A model generated the notes under the pieces. That model was not told the origin of the DNA and did not search any database. It saw only the letters and a program-made list of their open reading frames with translations. Position numbers and translations under genes: made by a program. Shown one piece after another: positions 21,367-32,175 of a DNA stretch of 64,000 bases. How positions within the stretch are numbered: the first letter of the stretch is position 1; each line of letters begins with the position of its first letter. The stretch is taken from NCBI GenBank assembly GCA_037953745.1, contig JBAKBP010000200.1, positions 62,001 to 126,000 on the forward strand. Reading direction: 5' to 3'. This DNA comes from Lithodes maja. Lineage: Eukaryota; Arthropoda; Malacostraca; Decapoda; Lithodidae.

Positions 21367-22529
21367 TCAATAGTTACAAAGTGGCTACCCGTGTAGAAAT
21401 ATTCAATGTTACCACCTAACAGCACATGAAGCTACTACTACTTCAAAATTCCATTCAGTTGGGCCACGAGGTAACAATAATGACGTCTTTGCTTATCAGG
21501 TTACATCATAATTGCATCAAACATATTTTGTATGTTTAAGTTGATTCCGATTATTCTTGCTAACAATACAGCATGCCTTCAAAAGCATATTGGCATACAA
21601 AATATCGTGCGGTACTTACAAACACCTGCAGACCAAACTCATACCTAACATCCACCTGAGGTATTACTTAACACTGCCGTTATCCACGACATTTCGGTAA
21701 TATCATTTATATGGTAATATAACTTATGATGAGGACTGAATTATAGTTCAGTTGAATGGTATTTGACAAAACTAATTATATTATATATACCGTAATAATT
21801 GAAACCGGTTTGTAGAACTGGTTAGGTAATCATTATAACTCATTCATGTTTTGAGTCTAGGTATTCTAAAAGTCAGTAAAGTTGTTATGATATCTTTGAT
21901 GGCCCCTAGTCAATTTTGTCATCAGTAATAATGGCATAATAATATGTTGACACAAACGAATGGTAACATTATATAATACATTCATTACAGATAAGAAATA
22001 AACTTAAGGTAAATACATGTTGTTGGTCCTTCTATAACAGGAAGCAATATGTGGACCTTGTGACACAGCCAGGGCTCTCAATCAGAGGGGACACGGTCGA
22101 GTTATTTGGTATCTCTTTCCTTTTTAGTTTTTTACAAATATTAATACAATTTGTTATGATACAACATCATTCAAAATTTCCTTATGCAAAGGGTATCATT
22201 TGAAACTGTTTTCATCACATACTACTGTATTCTAGGCGTAACAATTTTATACTCATTGTATTATTTATCATAGCAAATTATGGTAGGAATAATGGGATAT
22301 GTCTCCTGACAAATAGTATAATTGATAAATGTATGGTTATTACATATGTCTTGTGATGTTAATTGGTATAGTTTGTGGTTTATATTACAGTACAACATAT
22401 TGTGAAGTATCTTATACAGTCAGGTTCATAGTCACGCAAAACTTCATATAATTAGGCTTTAGTATTCTCTTATCTTTAATACAGTACATGCTGTCAATAT
22501 GACTTGTAAATGAGTATAACTATGTCTAA
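21367..22529. other. AT-rich DNA without recognised feature
   Basis: No ORF over 60 codons, no recognised element and no clear repeat were found in this stretch of more than 1.1 kb. Confidence 0.6.
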
Positions 22530-22925
22530 CTGAAGAAAACAAAGAAAGACAAATCTAAGCAATTAAAACATGATCCATATACCTAAGGCAATCCACTATG
22601 CAGGAAATACTTGCAATAATTTGTTTGAAAATATTGTGAATTGAAAACACAGTTGCTTAAAGACAAAGGTCGAAGGTTAAAGGCATCACAGAATGATGGT
22701 CAAAGGTAAGAAAAGTAAAATTGTTCAAGTCACATTATAGCCATGAAGGCCAAGTTTAAAGTCTTGTATTAAACAAAAATAATAATAAACAAACAACAAA
22801 AATAAAAACTGTGACGCATGAGCGGGGTCGATCCTGGGATGACTGAGGTTAGACTCCAAGACGCTCTGCACTTCACCAACCAGGCGTTGATAAGGGTGTG
22901 GAAAGTTATAGGATGTGAATTATGA
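22530..22925. repeat. Interspersed repeat family, copy 3
   Basis: Shares ttaaaacatgatccatatac-type and aatccactatgcagg phrases with 19450-19510 in the same orientation. It is the inverse of 16325-16400 and of 16900-16985. The order of blocks differs between copies. Confidence 0.6.
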
Positions 22926-22996
22926 AACTATACCAACATCAGAATGTCTGCACTGTGGAAGAGTATTTTCGATTTCAAGGTAATCCCAAATGATCG

Positions 22997-23245
22997 TTTG
23001 CGATATTTAGGCTATAAGGAAGTTGGGGTTGGGGTTATCGATATTTAGGCTATAAGGAAGTTGGGGTTGGGGTTATCGATATTTAGGCTATAAGGAAGTT
23101 GGGGTTGGGGTTATCGATATTTAGGCTATAAGGAAGTTGGGGTTGGGGTTATCGATATTTAGGCTATAAGGAAGTTGGGGTTGGGGTTATCGATATTTAG
23201 GCTATAAGGAAGTTGGGGTTGGGGTTGGGGTTATCGATATTCAGC
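22997..23245. repeat. 38-bp G-rich minisatellite, ~6 copies
   Basis: The unit consists of gatatttaggctataaggaa followed by gttggggttggggttatc. The G-strand carries several GGGG runs per unit, and the last unit has one extra ggggtt block. The G4-run spacing could support quadruplex formation. Confidence 0.95.
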
Positions 23246-23461
23246 ATAATTACCTACTGAATTTCGCTTGTAGTGTAAATACAAACACATAAAATCGTAT
23301 TCAGTTAACATGTCATTAATCATAATCGATTATGGTTGCGTTTATGTATGTTAATTTTAAAAGTTTACGATACCAACTTCCGTATAACTTGAAGATCACA
23401 AGTGGTAAATAACAACCTAGCAGTTATGTAGGAGTTTCCAGCTTCAGTATCATTTTACCAG

Positions 23462-23957
23462 CTTAAGGTACCACAGGTGAGAGTGTTGACAGATGTACAC
23501 TGTTACTAACTATAGGACCGTTTATACTCTACCACCTTAAGGTACCATAGGTGAGAGTGTTGACAGATGTACACTATTACTAACTATAAGACCGTTTATA
23601 CTCTACCACCTTAAGGTACCATAGGTGAGAGTGTTGACAGATGTACACTGTTACTAACTATAGCACCGTTTATACTCTACCACCTTAAGGTACCATAGGT
23701 GAGTGTGTTGACAGATGTACACTGTTACTAACTATAGCACCGTTTATACTCTACCACCTTAAGGTACCATAGGTGAGAGTGTTGACAGATGTACACTGTT
23801 ACTAACTATAGCACCGTTTATACTCTGCCACCTTAAGGTACCATAGGTGAGAGTGTTGACAGATGTACACTGTTACTAACTATAGCACCGTTTATACTCT
23901 GCCACCTTAAGGTACCATAGGCGAGAGTGTTGACAGATGTACACTGTTACTAACTAT
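23462..23957. repeat. 74-bp minisatellite, ~6.7 copies
   Basis: The unit begins cttaaggtaccataggtgag and repeats at 23462, 23536, 23610, 23684, 23758, 23832 and 23906, an exact 74-bp period. Few substitutions separate copies. Units are contiguous. Confidence 0.95.
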
Positions 23958-24008
23958 ATATTAAGAAAATAAAAGGTGTATGCCATGCAGGGACTTAATT
24001 CAGACAAT

Positions 24009-24104
24009 CATTACCCTTCTTATTCCCACAGACCCTTCCTAAGCTGTAGAAAATCGCGAGAATCAACTAGTCAAAAGGCATCATAATCCTGAAGGTGTTA
24101 ACAA
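24009..24104. mobile_element. MITE family 1, right-half fragment
   Basis: Contains cccttcctaagctgtagaaa followed by ggcatcataatcctgaaggt and gttaac. The left arm is missing and has been replaced by the 74-bp array. Confidence 0.5.
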
Positions 24105-24284
24105 AAAAGAGATATATTAATGACCAGAGTGACTCGACCCAAGGCCCTCAGTGTAAGAACCCCTGGCAGTGTTACCCAAACCAATTATCTTCCCGCAACA
24201 ATAATACTACTACATTATATTGACCTAACTGTCCTTTATGACTTAAAATTAAGAATACCACGCATTTGGACAGTTTGTTCTACG

Positions 24285-24470
24285 GTCACTTCTACCTATC
24301 ATTAGACGATTTTATACAAGTTAGGAAGGATCTTTGGGAATTAAACAGGCAAAGACCATCTCAATTAACCGTCTGACTACCTCATACCCTTTATAATCTG
24401 AATAAAATCGCCCAATAGTAGTCGGAAACCATACATACAATGCGTGATCATATCTTCTAAAGGTTCACAA
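24285..24470. mobile_element. MITE family 1, diverged copy
   Basis: Both arm signatures are present: ctatcattagacgatttta on the left and, inverted on the right, ctactattgggcgattttat. The outer ends are eroded and no TTAA pair is obvious. Nothing else is recognised in 24471-24870. Confidence 0.6.
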
Positions 24471-25111
24471 TACACATACAGCAATACACACAGCTACACC
24501 ATCACGACGCTCTCATCGACATCATGACTGACTGATAGATAAGCATATTATTCATGTCCATTCCCATGTAATCATTTATTCTTTCTTTAACTTGACTCGA
24601 GTCTTGGGACCGAAGTCTCGTTCCCCATTGTCCACCACCATATTGGGTAAAACGTTCTCCCTTGCCTCATTGCCATGTGGAACTATTGGTGAGTTAATTC
24701 CTGGCTAATATTAACCCTTATAACCTTACCCTATATATACATTTATTATGTGAGACCTTTGGATATAAATTAGCTTGTTTCAGATTGAATTCAATTTAGA
24801 TATAGAGTATTCATTTAGATTGATTTTATTTGATTCATTATAGCTTAGTAATATTTAACTTCCATTGATAGTTTACCACACTGACTGAAAATGCCCAAAT
24901 ATATTGCATGTCCTCTTCAGATTTATGTAAAATATGTAAAATTACACCAAATACCACTACAGTAGCACTGAAATCAATAAAACTCACTAACAGGATAAAT
25001 AAATGGAAGAAATACTCCAAAAGATTAATATGTTAACCCTTTACCCAGCAATACTGACTGAAAATGCCTAAATAGATTGCATTTGCTCTTCAGATTTATA
25101 CATACATATGT

Positions 25112-25450
25112 ACATAACATTTTAAGACTGATTGCTCCACACAGATGTGCAGTTTGTCTCTTTTCCTAATGGCGGCGTTCCAGGCAACCCTGTTAAGGGA
25201 TGCTTTACTTGTCAAGTTTTTGGATTTGAGATCGGCACGTATAGTCCGATCCCAGGTCTTACTCGGTCCACCCCTTGGTGCAGCTCCCTCCACAATCGCA
25301 GACCTGCATCTTTTCACCCAATTTTGTTCATCCATTCTCTCCACATGTCGATACCATCCCAGTTTACTTGTACGCATCTCCTCGCTAATACTCTTTATAC
25401 CTAAACGTCTCTTCAGCTCATCATTTGTTATTCTGTTGACATCCTTTATC
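25112..25450 (-). pseudogene. LINE RT C-terminal fragment
   Basis: The minus strand reads LGWYRHVERMDEQNWVKRC, then a basic Gly/Pro stretch and WDRTIRADLK, ending near CVEQ. This is the 3' terminal part of an RTE/L1-like LINE ORF. It belongs to a different family from the 25555 fragment. It interrupts a satellite monomer between cttcagattta and aaatatgtaaaattacacca. Confidence 0.75.
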
Positions 25451-25554
25451 TGAAATATGTAAAATTACACCAATTACCAACTACATTACCAAAAAATGTA
25501 ATAAAGTACACTAACAGGATAAAGAAAATGTAAGAAATAGCCCTAAAGATGAAT

Positions 25555-27004
25555 TTATCTATCTATTGACGGACGCCTTGATCCCCGAAGGATTGGCCAC
25601 GAACGAAACACCCCTATGCACCTCTGTCCCCAGTCAGTCGACGCCCCTCCTCCCATCCAGCACCACTTTCACGCATATACTTCTTAACTCCATCCTTCCA
25701 CCTCTCTCTCGGTTTATTTCTCCCTCTGTCCTTCCACCTCACTCGTACACGCTCTTAGTCATTCTCTCGCTTCCCATACGTTCCACATGGTTTAACCATC
25801 TCAAAGTGTTCTTTTTCGCACTTTCCAGTCTATTCACACCACACCTCTCTCGTACTTCCTCATTCGTCTGTCTATCCCTCCATGTAACTCTGCACACACT
25901 TCTCAAGTAACTCATTTCCATCCCTTTCACTCTTGGTTTGAATCTCTCCAACAACGTCCATGCTTCGCTTCCGTAAGTCAGTGTCGGGATTATCACACTG
26001 TCATGCAATGACTTCTTCAGTTCCATGCTGACCACCCTATTTCATGTTACTGCTTTCAGCATTCCTACAACCCTCTTCCCCTGTTGCACCCTCTCCCACA
26101 CTTCTTCATCCATACTCCCATCTTTACTCTGTACACTGCCAAGATACTTAAATGAGCTGACAATCTCCATAGCCTGACCGTTCAACTTCACCTCACACTC
26201 TGTGGCTTCACCCCTTTCGAAGACCATAACCTTGCTCTTCCCCGCATTTACCTTCAGATTCCATTTTTCGCACACTGTTCCAAACATATTTATCAGACCC
26301 TGCAACTCCCATTCATATCGTCAGCAAACAGCAGTACACAAACATACACTGCTCTTCCTTGTATTTCTTTTATGACTCCATCCATATACTGTATATATAG
26401 AACAACCATCGGGACATCACACACCCTTGCTTTACCAAACATTCAGATCAAAGAACTCCCTCTGTTCATTCTTCACACGTACTGATACCTTTGCACTCTC
26501 ATACATACTCTTCACTGCTTTCAGCAACTTGCCATCTACCGGTACTCCATATATTCTCAGTACTTTCCACATACCTTCTCTATCAACTCTGTCATTCCAC
26601 TCGTTGCCTTCCCTTATTAGTGGTACACCAACATCCACTGCTCATCCTTGCATTTCTTTTATGACTCCATCCATATACAGTTCAGTATATATTGAACAAC
26701 CACGGGGACATCACACACCCTTTCTTTAACCCAAAATTCAGATCAAAGAACTCGCTCTGCTAATTCTCAACACATACCGACACCTTTGCACCCACATACA
26801 TGCTTTTCACTGCTTTCAGCAACTTGCTATCTGCTCCGTATATTCCCCGTACTTTCTACATACCGGTACCTTCTCTATCAACTCTGTCATAGGCCTTCTC
26901 CAAGTCCATGAAGGCAGCATACAACTTTTGTCCCTTCTCAAGATATTTCTCCACAACATATTTCAGGGCAAAAATCTGAGCTACACATCCTCTTCCCTTC
27001 CTAT
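25555..27004 (-). pseudogene. Decayed LINE RT fragment with target duplication
   Basis: Minus-strand pieces in order include YAAFMDLEKAYDRVDREG (about 26930), an L-ADD-less middle, KWNLKVNAGKSKVMVFERGE and SSFKYLGSVQSKDGS (26300-26050). LTYGSEAWTLLERFKPRV and WLNHVERMGSERM (26000-25740) follow. Frameshifts separate the pieces. The plus-left end has a TATC tail. Satellite sequence gatgaat occurs at both borders (25548-25554 and 27005-27011), consistent with a short target duplication. A segment of about 290 bp is duplicated internally (26330-26615 and 26630-26895). Confidence 0.8.
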
Positions 27005-27321
27005 GATGAATACTGTATGTTAACCGTTTCCCCAGCAATACTGACTGAAAATGCCCAAATATATTGCATGTGCTCTTCTGATTTATCTACAATATGTAAA
27101 ATTATACCAAATACCAACTACATTAGCACAAAACTCAATCAATCACAGAAACAGGATAAAAACATAGAATAAATACCCCAAAAGATGAATACGTTAACCC
27201 TTTCCCCAGCAATACTTACTGAACATGCACAAATAAATTGCATGTGCTCTTCAGATTTAGCTGAAATATGTAAAATTACACCAAATACTAACTACATTAG
27301 CACAAAAATCAATCAAGCACT

Positions 27322-27809
27322 TTAACCCTTCGTTCCCGGAAGGGCTCTTTAACGCCCATAAAAAAGCATACACGAGCTGCCCGGAAGGACTCTTTAACGC
27401 CCAGTGGTTGAAAGCCTGTGATCTTGGTGTGCGAGGCGTCGGTCCGACGCATGTAAACAACAGCCGGCTGGACCAACGCCCCGCATCTCCGGCCACAAGA
27501 AGGAGTGCGTCACTTGTTCGTGTGTGCCTGTATGTTCTTGTTAAGTATCGAAAAGTAGTGTAAAGTGGCTGTTTTTGCCATAAAGTTATCTCCACTGAAA
27601 TCATCATCACAACTCAACCACTTGACTTAGAGAGCTCTACTTAACGCCATTCTACAGGTAATAAACACATCTACGCTTGGGGATGCGCGGGAATGCGGAA
27701 GCAGTCAGAATAACACAGATATGGTAGCCTAGGCGTAGACATTTTTCGGCCAAAACACCCGGGTTTCGGGGAATATATATATATTACATAGCCGGGGCTG
27801 GAGGGTTAA
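27322..27809. mobile_element. MITE family 3, copy in satellite
   Basis: Bounded by TTAA at 27322-27325 and 27806-27809. Terminal repeats are ttaacccttcgttcccgg and, inverted at the right, ttaaccctccagccccggc. Removing it with one TTAA restores a normal satellite monomer (atcaatcaagcac then ttaacaggataaataaaatg), which directly supports the TTAA target duplication. It is GC-richer than its surroundings and has no coding capacity. Confidence 0.85.
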
Positions 27810-27849
27810 CAGGATAAATAAAATGGAAGAAATAGCCCAAAAATGAATT

Positions 27850-27940
27850 TATCTATAGCCTACCGGTATATATTGCCGGACACCTTGATCCCCGAAGGGG
27901 TAACCATGAACGAAACGCCTGCGTATTTCAAGCTCGCTTG
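27850..27940 (-). mobile_element. LINE 3'-tail fragment
   Basis: The sequence attgccggacaccttgatcc then ccgaaggggtaaccatgaac resembles the 3' end of the LINE at 25555-25630. It starts after the same satellite phrase, atgaatttatctat. The right end is unclear. No gene is seen from 27941 to 28590. Confidence 0.6.
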
Positions 27941-28589
27941 AGTTATCACTCGATCGTCTTTTAGAGCTTTTTGGCCCGGGGTAATTACCACACCATCGCG
28001 TCATAAGGAGTTTGAGGGGGTTAAATTGCTAGATACATAGAGGAAGAGGAATGCCAAGTAAAGCTAAACAAAAATATATAAGATATTTTTAACATGAGGT
28101 TGCTTATAATAATTTGTACCTCTGCAGTTTCTCCATGGCTAACGAAAAAGGTCGCATTCCTAAGAAGCCCCAACCAAAAAGGCCAAGCTTCTGTACAGAC
28201 AAAATGCCACACCATTACCCTTATGGTGACCCTATCAAATAATCAAAACAACCACACTTCTTAACCCAATTCCCGCGGGGCCCCTCATATGACGGAGACG
28301 ATTTTCCGGCTATTTTGTAGCCTGTGAGCCAGGCCAGCTTTTGCAAGCAGCACGGATGGACGTCAGCCGGAGCCTACAGGCCCTGCCACAACACTGAGGT
28401 TTGTGTGAGAGAGAGCTCACTTATGTGCAGCGTCACACATAGCGAAAACAGAAAATAGTTGGTAATTTTTAGCGATTTCGCCTATCGGATTTGGTAATTT
28501 TTAGAAATTTTGCCCTTCGTTTGCAAGATCCTTACAAGAAACCCAGATGTCGTACAGGGATGATTCAGGAGTAATTTGAAAGCTATTAC

Positions 28590-30897
28590 CGTACTTTCAC
28601 GAATACATAATTGTATTACGCTCTGGCTTTTGCTTATGCATGAAAATGAGCAGGGAATGAAGGCAATTTCGGGCAATTATGCCTACTCGTACAGGAATCC
28701 TTGGAGCGGCTTCGGTCGCGCTGGGAATTTCCACACCTCTCACACCACACACACACACACATCACACAGTTTTTCCTACACCGAGAAATGACTCTCCGGC
28801 TGTCATTTCTCAAAGACTTCTTCTAGCTGGAGACATTGAGAGCAACCCAGGACCCAGCTACACATACATATGTCCAACTTGCTTAAAACCCATCACTTCA
28901 AGTCGCCACACTAAGGGTTCAGTTCTCTGCAATTCATGCAGGAACTGGACCCACTTCACCTGCACAACACTTGCCTCCAAGAAACACTACACGAACACCT
29001 GGACCTGTTCCTCATCTCCCAGTCAAATCCCTCGCCTAAAACTCGTCCACCTCTCCTCCCCAACCCACCTAACCTTCCCATATCATCCACTCCCCCCCCT
29101 AAAACCCGTCCACCTCTCCTCCCTAACCCACCTAACCTTCCCATACCATCCACATCCTCAACTCAACACACCACACCCCATCCTAATCCATTCCAACCCC
29201 CATCTCCTGCTCCCCAATCCCCACCCCCACCTCACCCATCCCAACCCCCAGCCCCTCCCTCACCCCCACCCCCATGATCCCCATCCCCTCCTCGTGCAGC
29301 AGCACCCAACATACATCGTGCACATAACATTAACATTCTCCAATTGAACATAGATGGCATCAACACAAAGAAACACAAACTCTCACACTTCATCAAACAA
29401 CACAACATACACATTGCCATCTTACAAGAAACAAAACTCCGCACAACACAAAAAACACCCACATTTCATGATTTCACCACCATCAGACAAGACCGGGCTG
29501 TCGGCGGAGGCGGTGGACTCATCACCCTGGTACACAAAGAAATATCATACATAGTTACCAGTGTACAAACCAAATCCCTCCTCCCCCCAAATGATAACAC
29601 AACAGAAATACAATCAATTAAAATATGCACTGGCAACAACTCCAACATAACCATCATAAACACATACATCCCCTACAGTACCAAAAGAATACAGACCACA
29701 CTTACAACACATCACAAACACCCCACACATCATCCTGGGTGGTGACTTCAACACCAAGACGTCGGCCTGGTTTGTCGACAACCCCGACACAGACAGAGGG
29801 CTGGTACTACAAAACCAAACTGATAACCTCATCATCCTTAACGACATCCATCAACATACCCATATTCCTCACCAAGCCCTCTATAACCCATCATCTCCAG
29901 ACATCACCTTTTGCTCCCCAGAACTCGCCCCCACAACATCCTGGAGGGTGGTCAGAACCTTAGGCTCTGACCACCTCCCGATCATTATCACCACCAAAAC
30001 CAGACTCACCCCAGCTAGCCACAAACACACATACACCAATTATAAAAGAGCTAACTGGGAAGCATTCACAAATGAGACAGAACAACACTTCACAACTCTA
30101 AACAGTACACCCATCACTAACATCAACAATGCTGTACACATACTCAATAAAACTATCCAAAATGCTGACAATAAACACATTCCAAGAGGTAACAGAAAAA
30201 GACACAACCCCAACTTCACACCAGAAATTCAAAACCTCATCAGACAACGCGACATACTGAAACACTCCCCAGCACCCCACACACAAGACATCACACAACA
30301 AATTCAAGCACTCAACACCCAAACTAACAACAAAATATAAGAACAACAAAAACTAAATTGGAATAACTTCCTACAAACACTTGATCACAAAACAAACCCC
30401 AAGAAACTCTACAAAACACTAAACAGCATCACACTTTCCAACAGCAACACAACACAATCACATGCTGCAATCACAACAACATACTCTACTCCTTCATGTA
30501 AACAACAAGCAAACATTCTCATCAATCACTTCTCACATGTCAGCCACCTAAAACCTCACAAAGACGACCGATGTGTCATCCGACGTAAGAGACAATTCCC
30601 CACAGACCCTGACTATACACCCTTCACCAATCACCAGACAAAGCATATCATCAACAATCTCAAGCACTCACCCACTTGTGGCCTAGACAACATAAGTAAC
30701 ATACACCTCAGACACCTGGGACCACAAGGCATACAAGCACTCACTAACATATCAAACTACAGTTATTCACACAACACAATACCAGACATTTGGAAGCATG
30801 GTCTCATCACCACATTCCCCAAATCCAACAAAGACCCCACGCTACCCTCCTCGCACCGCCCCATCACACTCCTTTGCTCCCCCTCCAAAGTCATGGA
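28590..30897 (+). mobile_element. 2A-family LINE, copy 1 (3' truncated)
   Basis: Plus-strand LINE with an N-terminal 2A-type motif, PHD-like finger, proline-rich linker, endonuclease and the start of RT. It aligns with the second copy at 36123-50515, and together they cover the whole element. It stops at about 30897 inside the RT fingers (after a PSKVME motif), where unrelated GC-rich sequence begins. The remaining 3' half is not found downstream. The exact 5' end is uncertain. Confidence 0.8.
28679..30896 (+). pseudogene. 2A-PHD-endonuclease-RT polyprotein (broken)
   Basis: The N-terminus reads LLLAGDIESNPGP, with the GDIESNPGP motif at 28829-28855. The canonical 2A form D-x-E-x-NPGP makes ribosomes skip the last Gly-Pro bond. 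Next is a PHD-like Cys/His finger (CPTC, CNSC, HFTC, WTC; about 28870-29010), then a long Pro-rich linker. The endonuclease starts near 29335 (LQLNIDGINTKKHKLSHF) and includes LQETKL, GGDFN and GSDHLPI. Breaks seen against copy 2: a changed linker with TGA at about 29275, a 14-bp deletion near 29670, and a TAA replacing CAA near 30338. It was probably one long ORF originally (inference). Confidence 0.82.
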
Positions 30898-31561
30898 ACC
30901 AGGGTGCCAAAACAGAAATTATCCAGTTCTGGATCATTTTTCTAAGCTTACAAGGATCAACTTTGCGCGGCGTCTGCGGGGGGTGCGGGGGGCGCAGCCC
31001 CCCGCTACATAACAGGGGGTCCGGGGGGCGTAGCCCCCCGGCCGCCGGAGAAATTTTGAGATGTGAAGGTAAATATACGCACAATACATGCTCAAAATTT
31101 ATTAAAAGGAATGAATAATATTGTAAGTAAAAGGGATGTTATGTATGTTTACTGGTGTTTAATCAGGATACTAGGGGAGCTGGCTGCCTGTACTTCAGTC
31201 TCAAAGAGATTCACTTCAGGTCCACTAATATAGGCATTGAAAACAGGTTTTTAAATTATTCTTAGCAGTCCCTGTTTTAGTTTTGTAACTTTTGTCCAAT
31301 AAAGATTTCATGTATATTTGTTGTTGCATTCCAAGAACTATTACATACTTAATTTATATCCTTTCATATGATACATGAGTTACTATAGAGTACTGGTTAA
31401 AATACATACCGGTACCAAGTTTCAAGAATAAACTTTGATTAGAACATTTGTTTGTCTATTATTTTCCCTGGGCCGAGTAAAAAATACCTGGGTAGGCTAT
31501 TCCCATCTCGGGTTAAGTACAATCAGTAGGAACGTAGAAACTTACTTTAATTTTCACAACT
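30898..31561. other. Unassigned DNA with GC-rich hairpins
   Basis: Two adjacent hairpins of the form ggggggcgcagccccccg and ggggggcgtagccccccgg occur at about 30987-31045, in otherwise AT-rich DNA. Such hairpins often belong to non-autonomous DNA elements, but no terminal repeats were found. No gene is seen. Confidence 0.5.
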
Positions 31562-32175
31562 TTAACCTCTGAAGTGCGCACGGGGGTAATTGAAAACCTC
31601 CCCCTGTGCTGACGTATTTGAGGTTTTTCGTCACTAAAATATTCATTGTACCATTAATAGCATTAATAATTATCCATATGCGCCTATTATGGGTTGATTA
31701 TAAAGGTATTAACCTGAAACAACAATAAAACGAGTGAAAACAGCGTTTGGATGGTCAAAATCGGAGATATAGCCCGCGAGTTGTATAATGTATGGGTGAG
31801 GCAAGCTACCTTCCCGCCAATTTTCCCCAAGGCCACTGCGACGCAGTCGATCGATACTCTCTCTCTCTCTCTTGCACTCGATGGCCATCAGTGATGACAA
31901 CACCCTGCTTGCAACTCGCTAATGTTAGCACGAAAATATACCTCAGAATAAGGGAATAATAGGGAAAATAGGTGATAACTGAGGGATAGGAGGAAAGTGG
32001 GGAAGGAGGGGAGGTAGAGGACTGAGATTTTGCATGGCCCAGGGGACAAATAAAAATGAAAAAAAAAAAAAAAATTTGATGTCAAAAGTTGATTTTTAAT
32101 TTTACTTACTCCAGAGAGTCTTCCCGCAGTCCGCCGGGGGAACTCTTAAGAGTCTTCCCGCAGCTCCCGGGTTAA
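31562..32175. mobile_element. MITE family 2, copy A
   Basis: A 614-bp element with TTAA at both borders (31562-31565 and 32172-32175). It is nearly identical to 51725-52360. Short imperfect terminal repeats: ttaacctctgaagtgcg on the left and, inverted on the right, ttaacccgggagctgcg. It contains a CT run, the phrase cgatggccatcagtgatgac and an A-rich tract. No ORF is convincing. Confidence 0.85.

Larger units (their letters stand above)
24870..27860. repeat. ~180-bp satellite array broken by insertions
   Basis: Monomers share aatatattgcatgt, cttcagattta, aaatatgtaaaattacacca, aacaggataaa and gttaaccctttcccagcaat-type phrases in fixed order. Copies or part-copies lie at 24880-25110, 25450-25554, 27005-27190, 27190-27321 and 27806-27855. 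Between them sit LINE fragments and one MITE. Neighbouring intact monomers act as empty-site references. Confidence 0.75.

Noticed and set aside
23462..23957. 74-bp periodic repeats as a possible CRISPR-like or regulatory array
   Set aside because: The whole 74 bp is repeated, without unique spacers; an ordinary minisatellite.
30798..31118. 106-codon ORF crossing the LINE break
   Set aside because: Joins LINE RT sequence in a wrong frame to GC-rich hairpins; no coherent protein.
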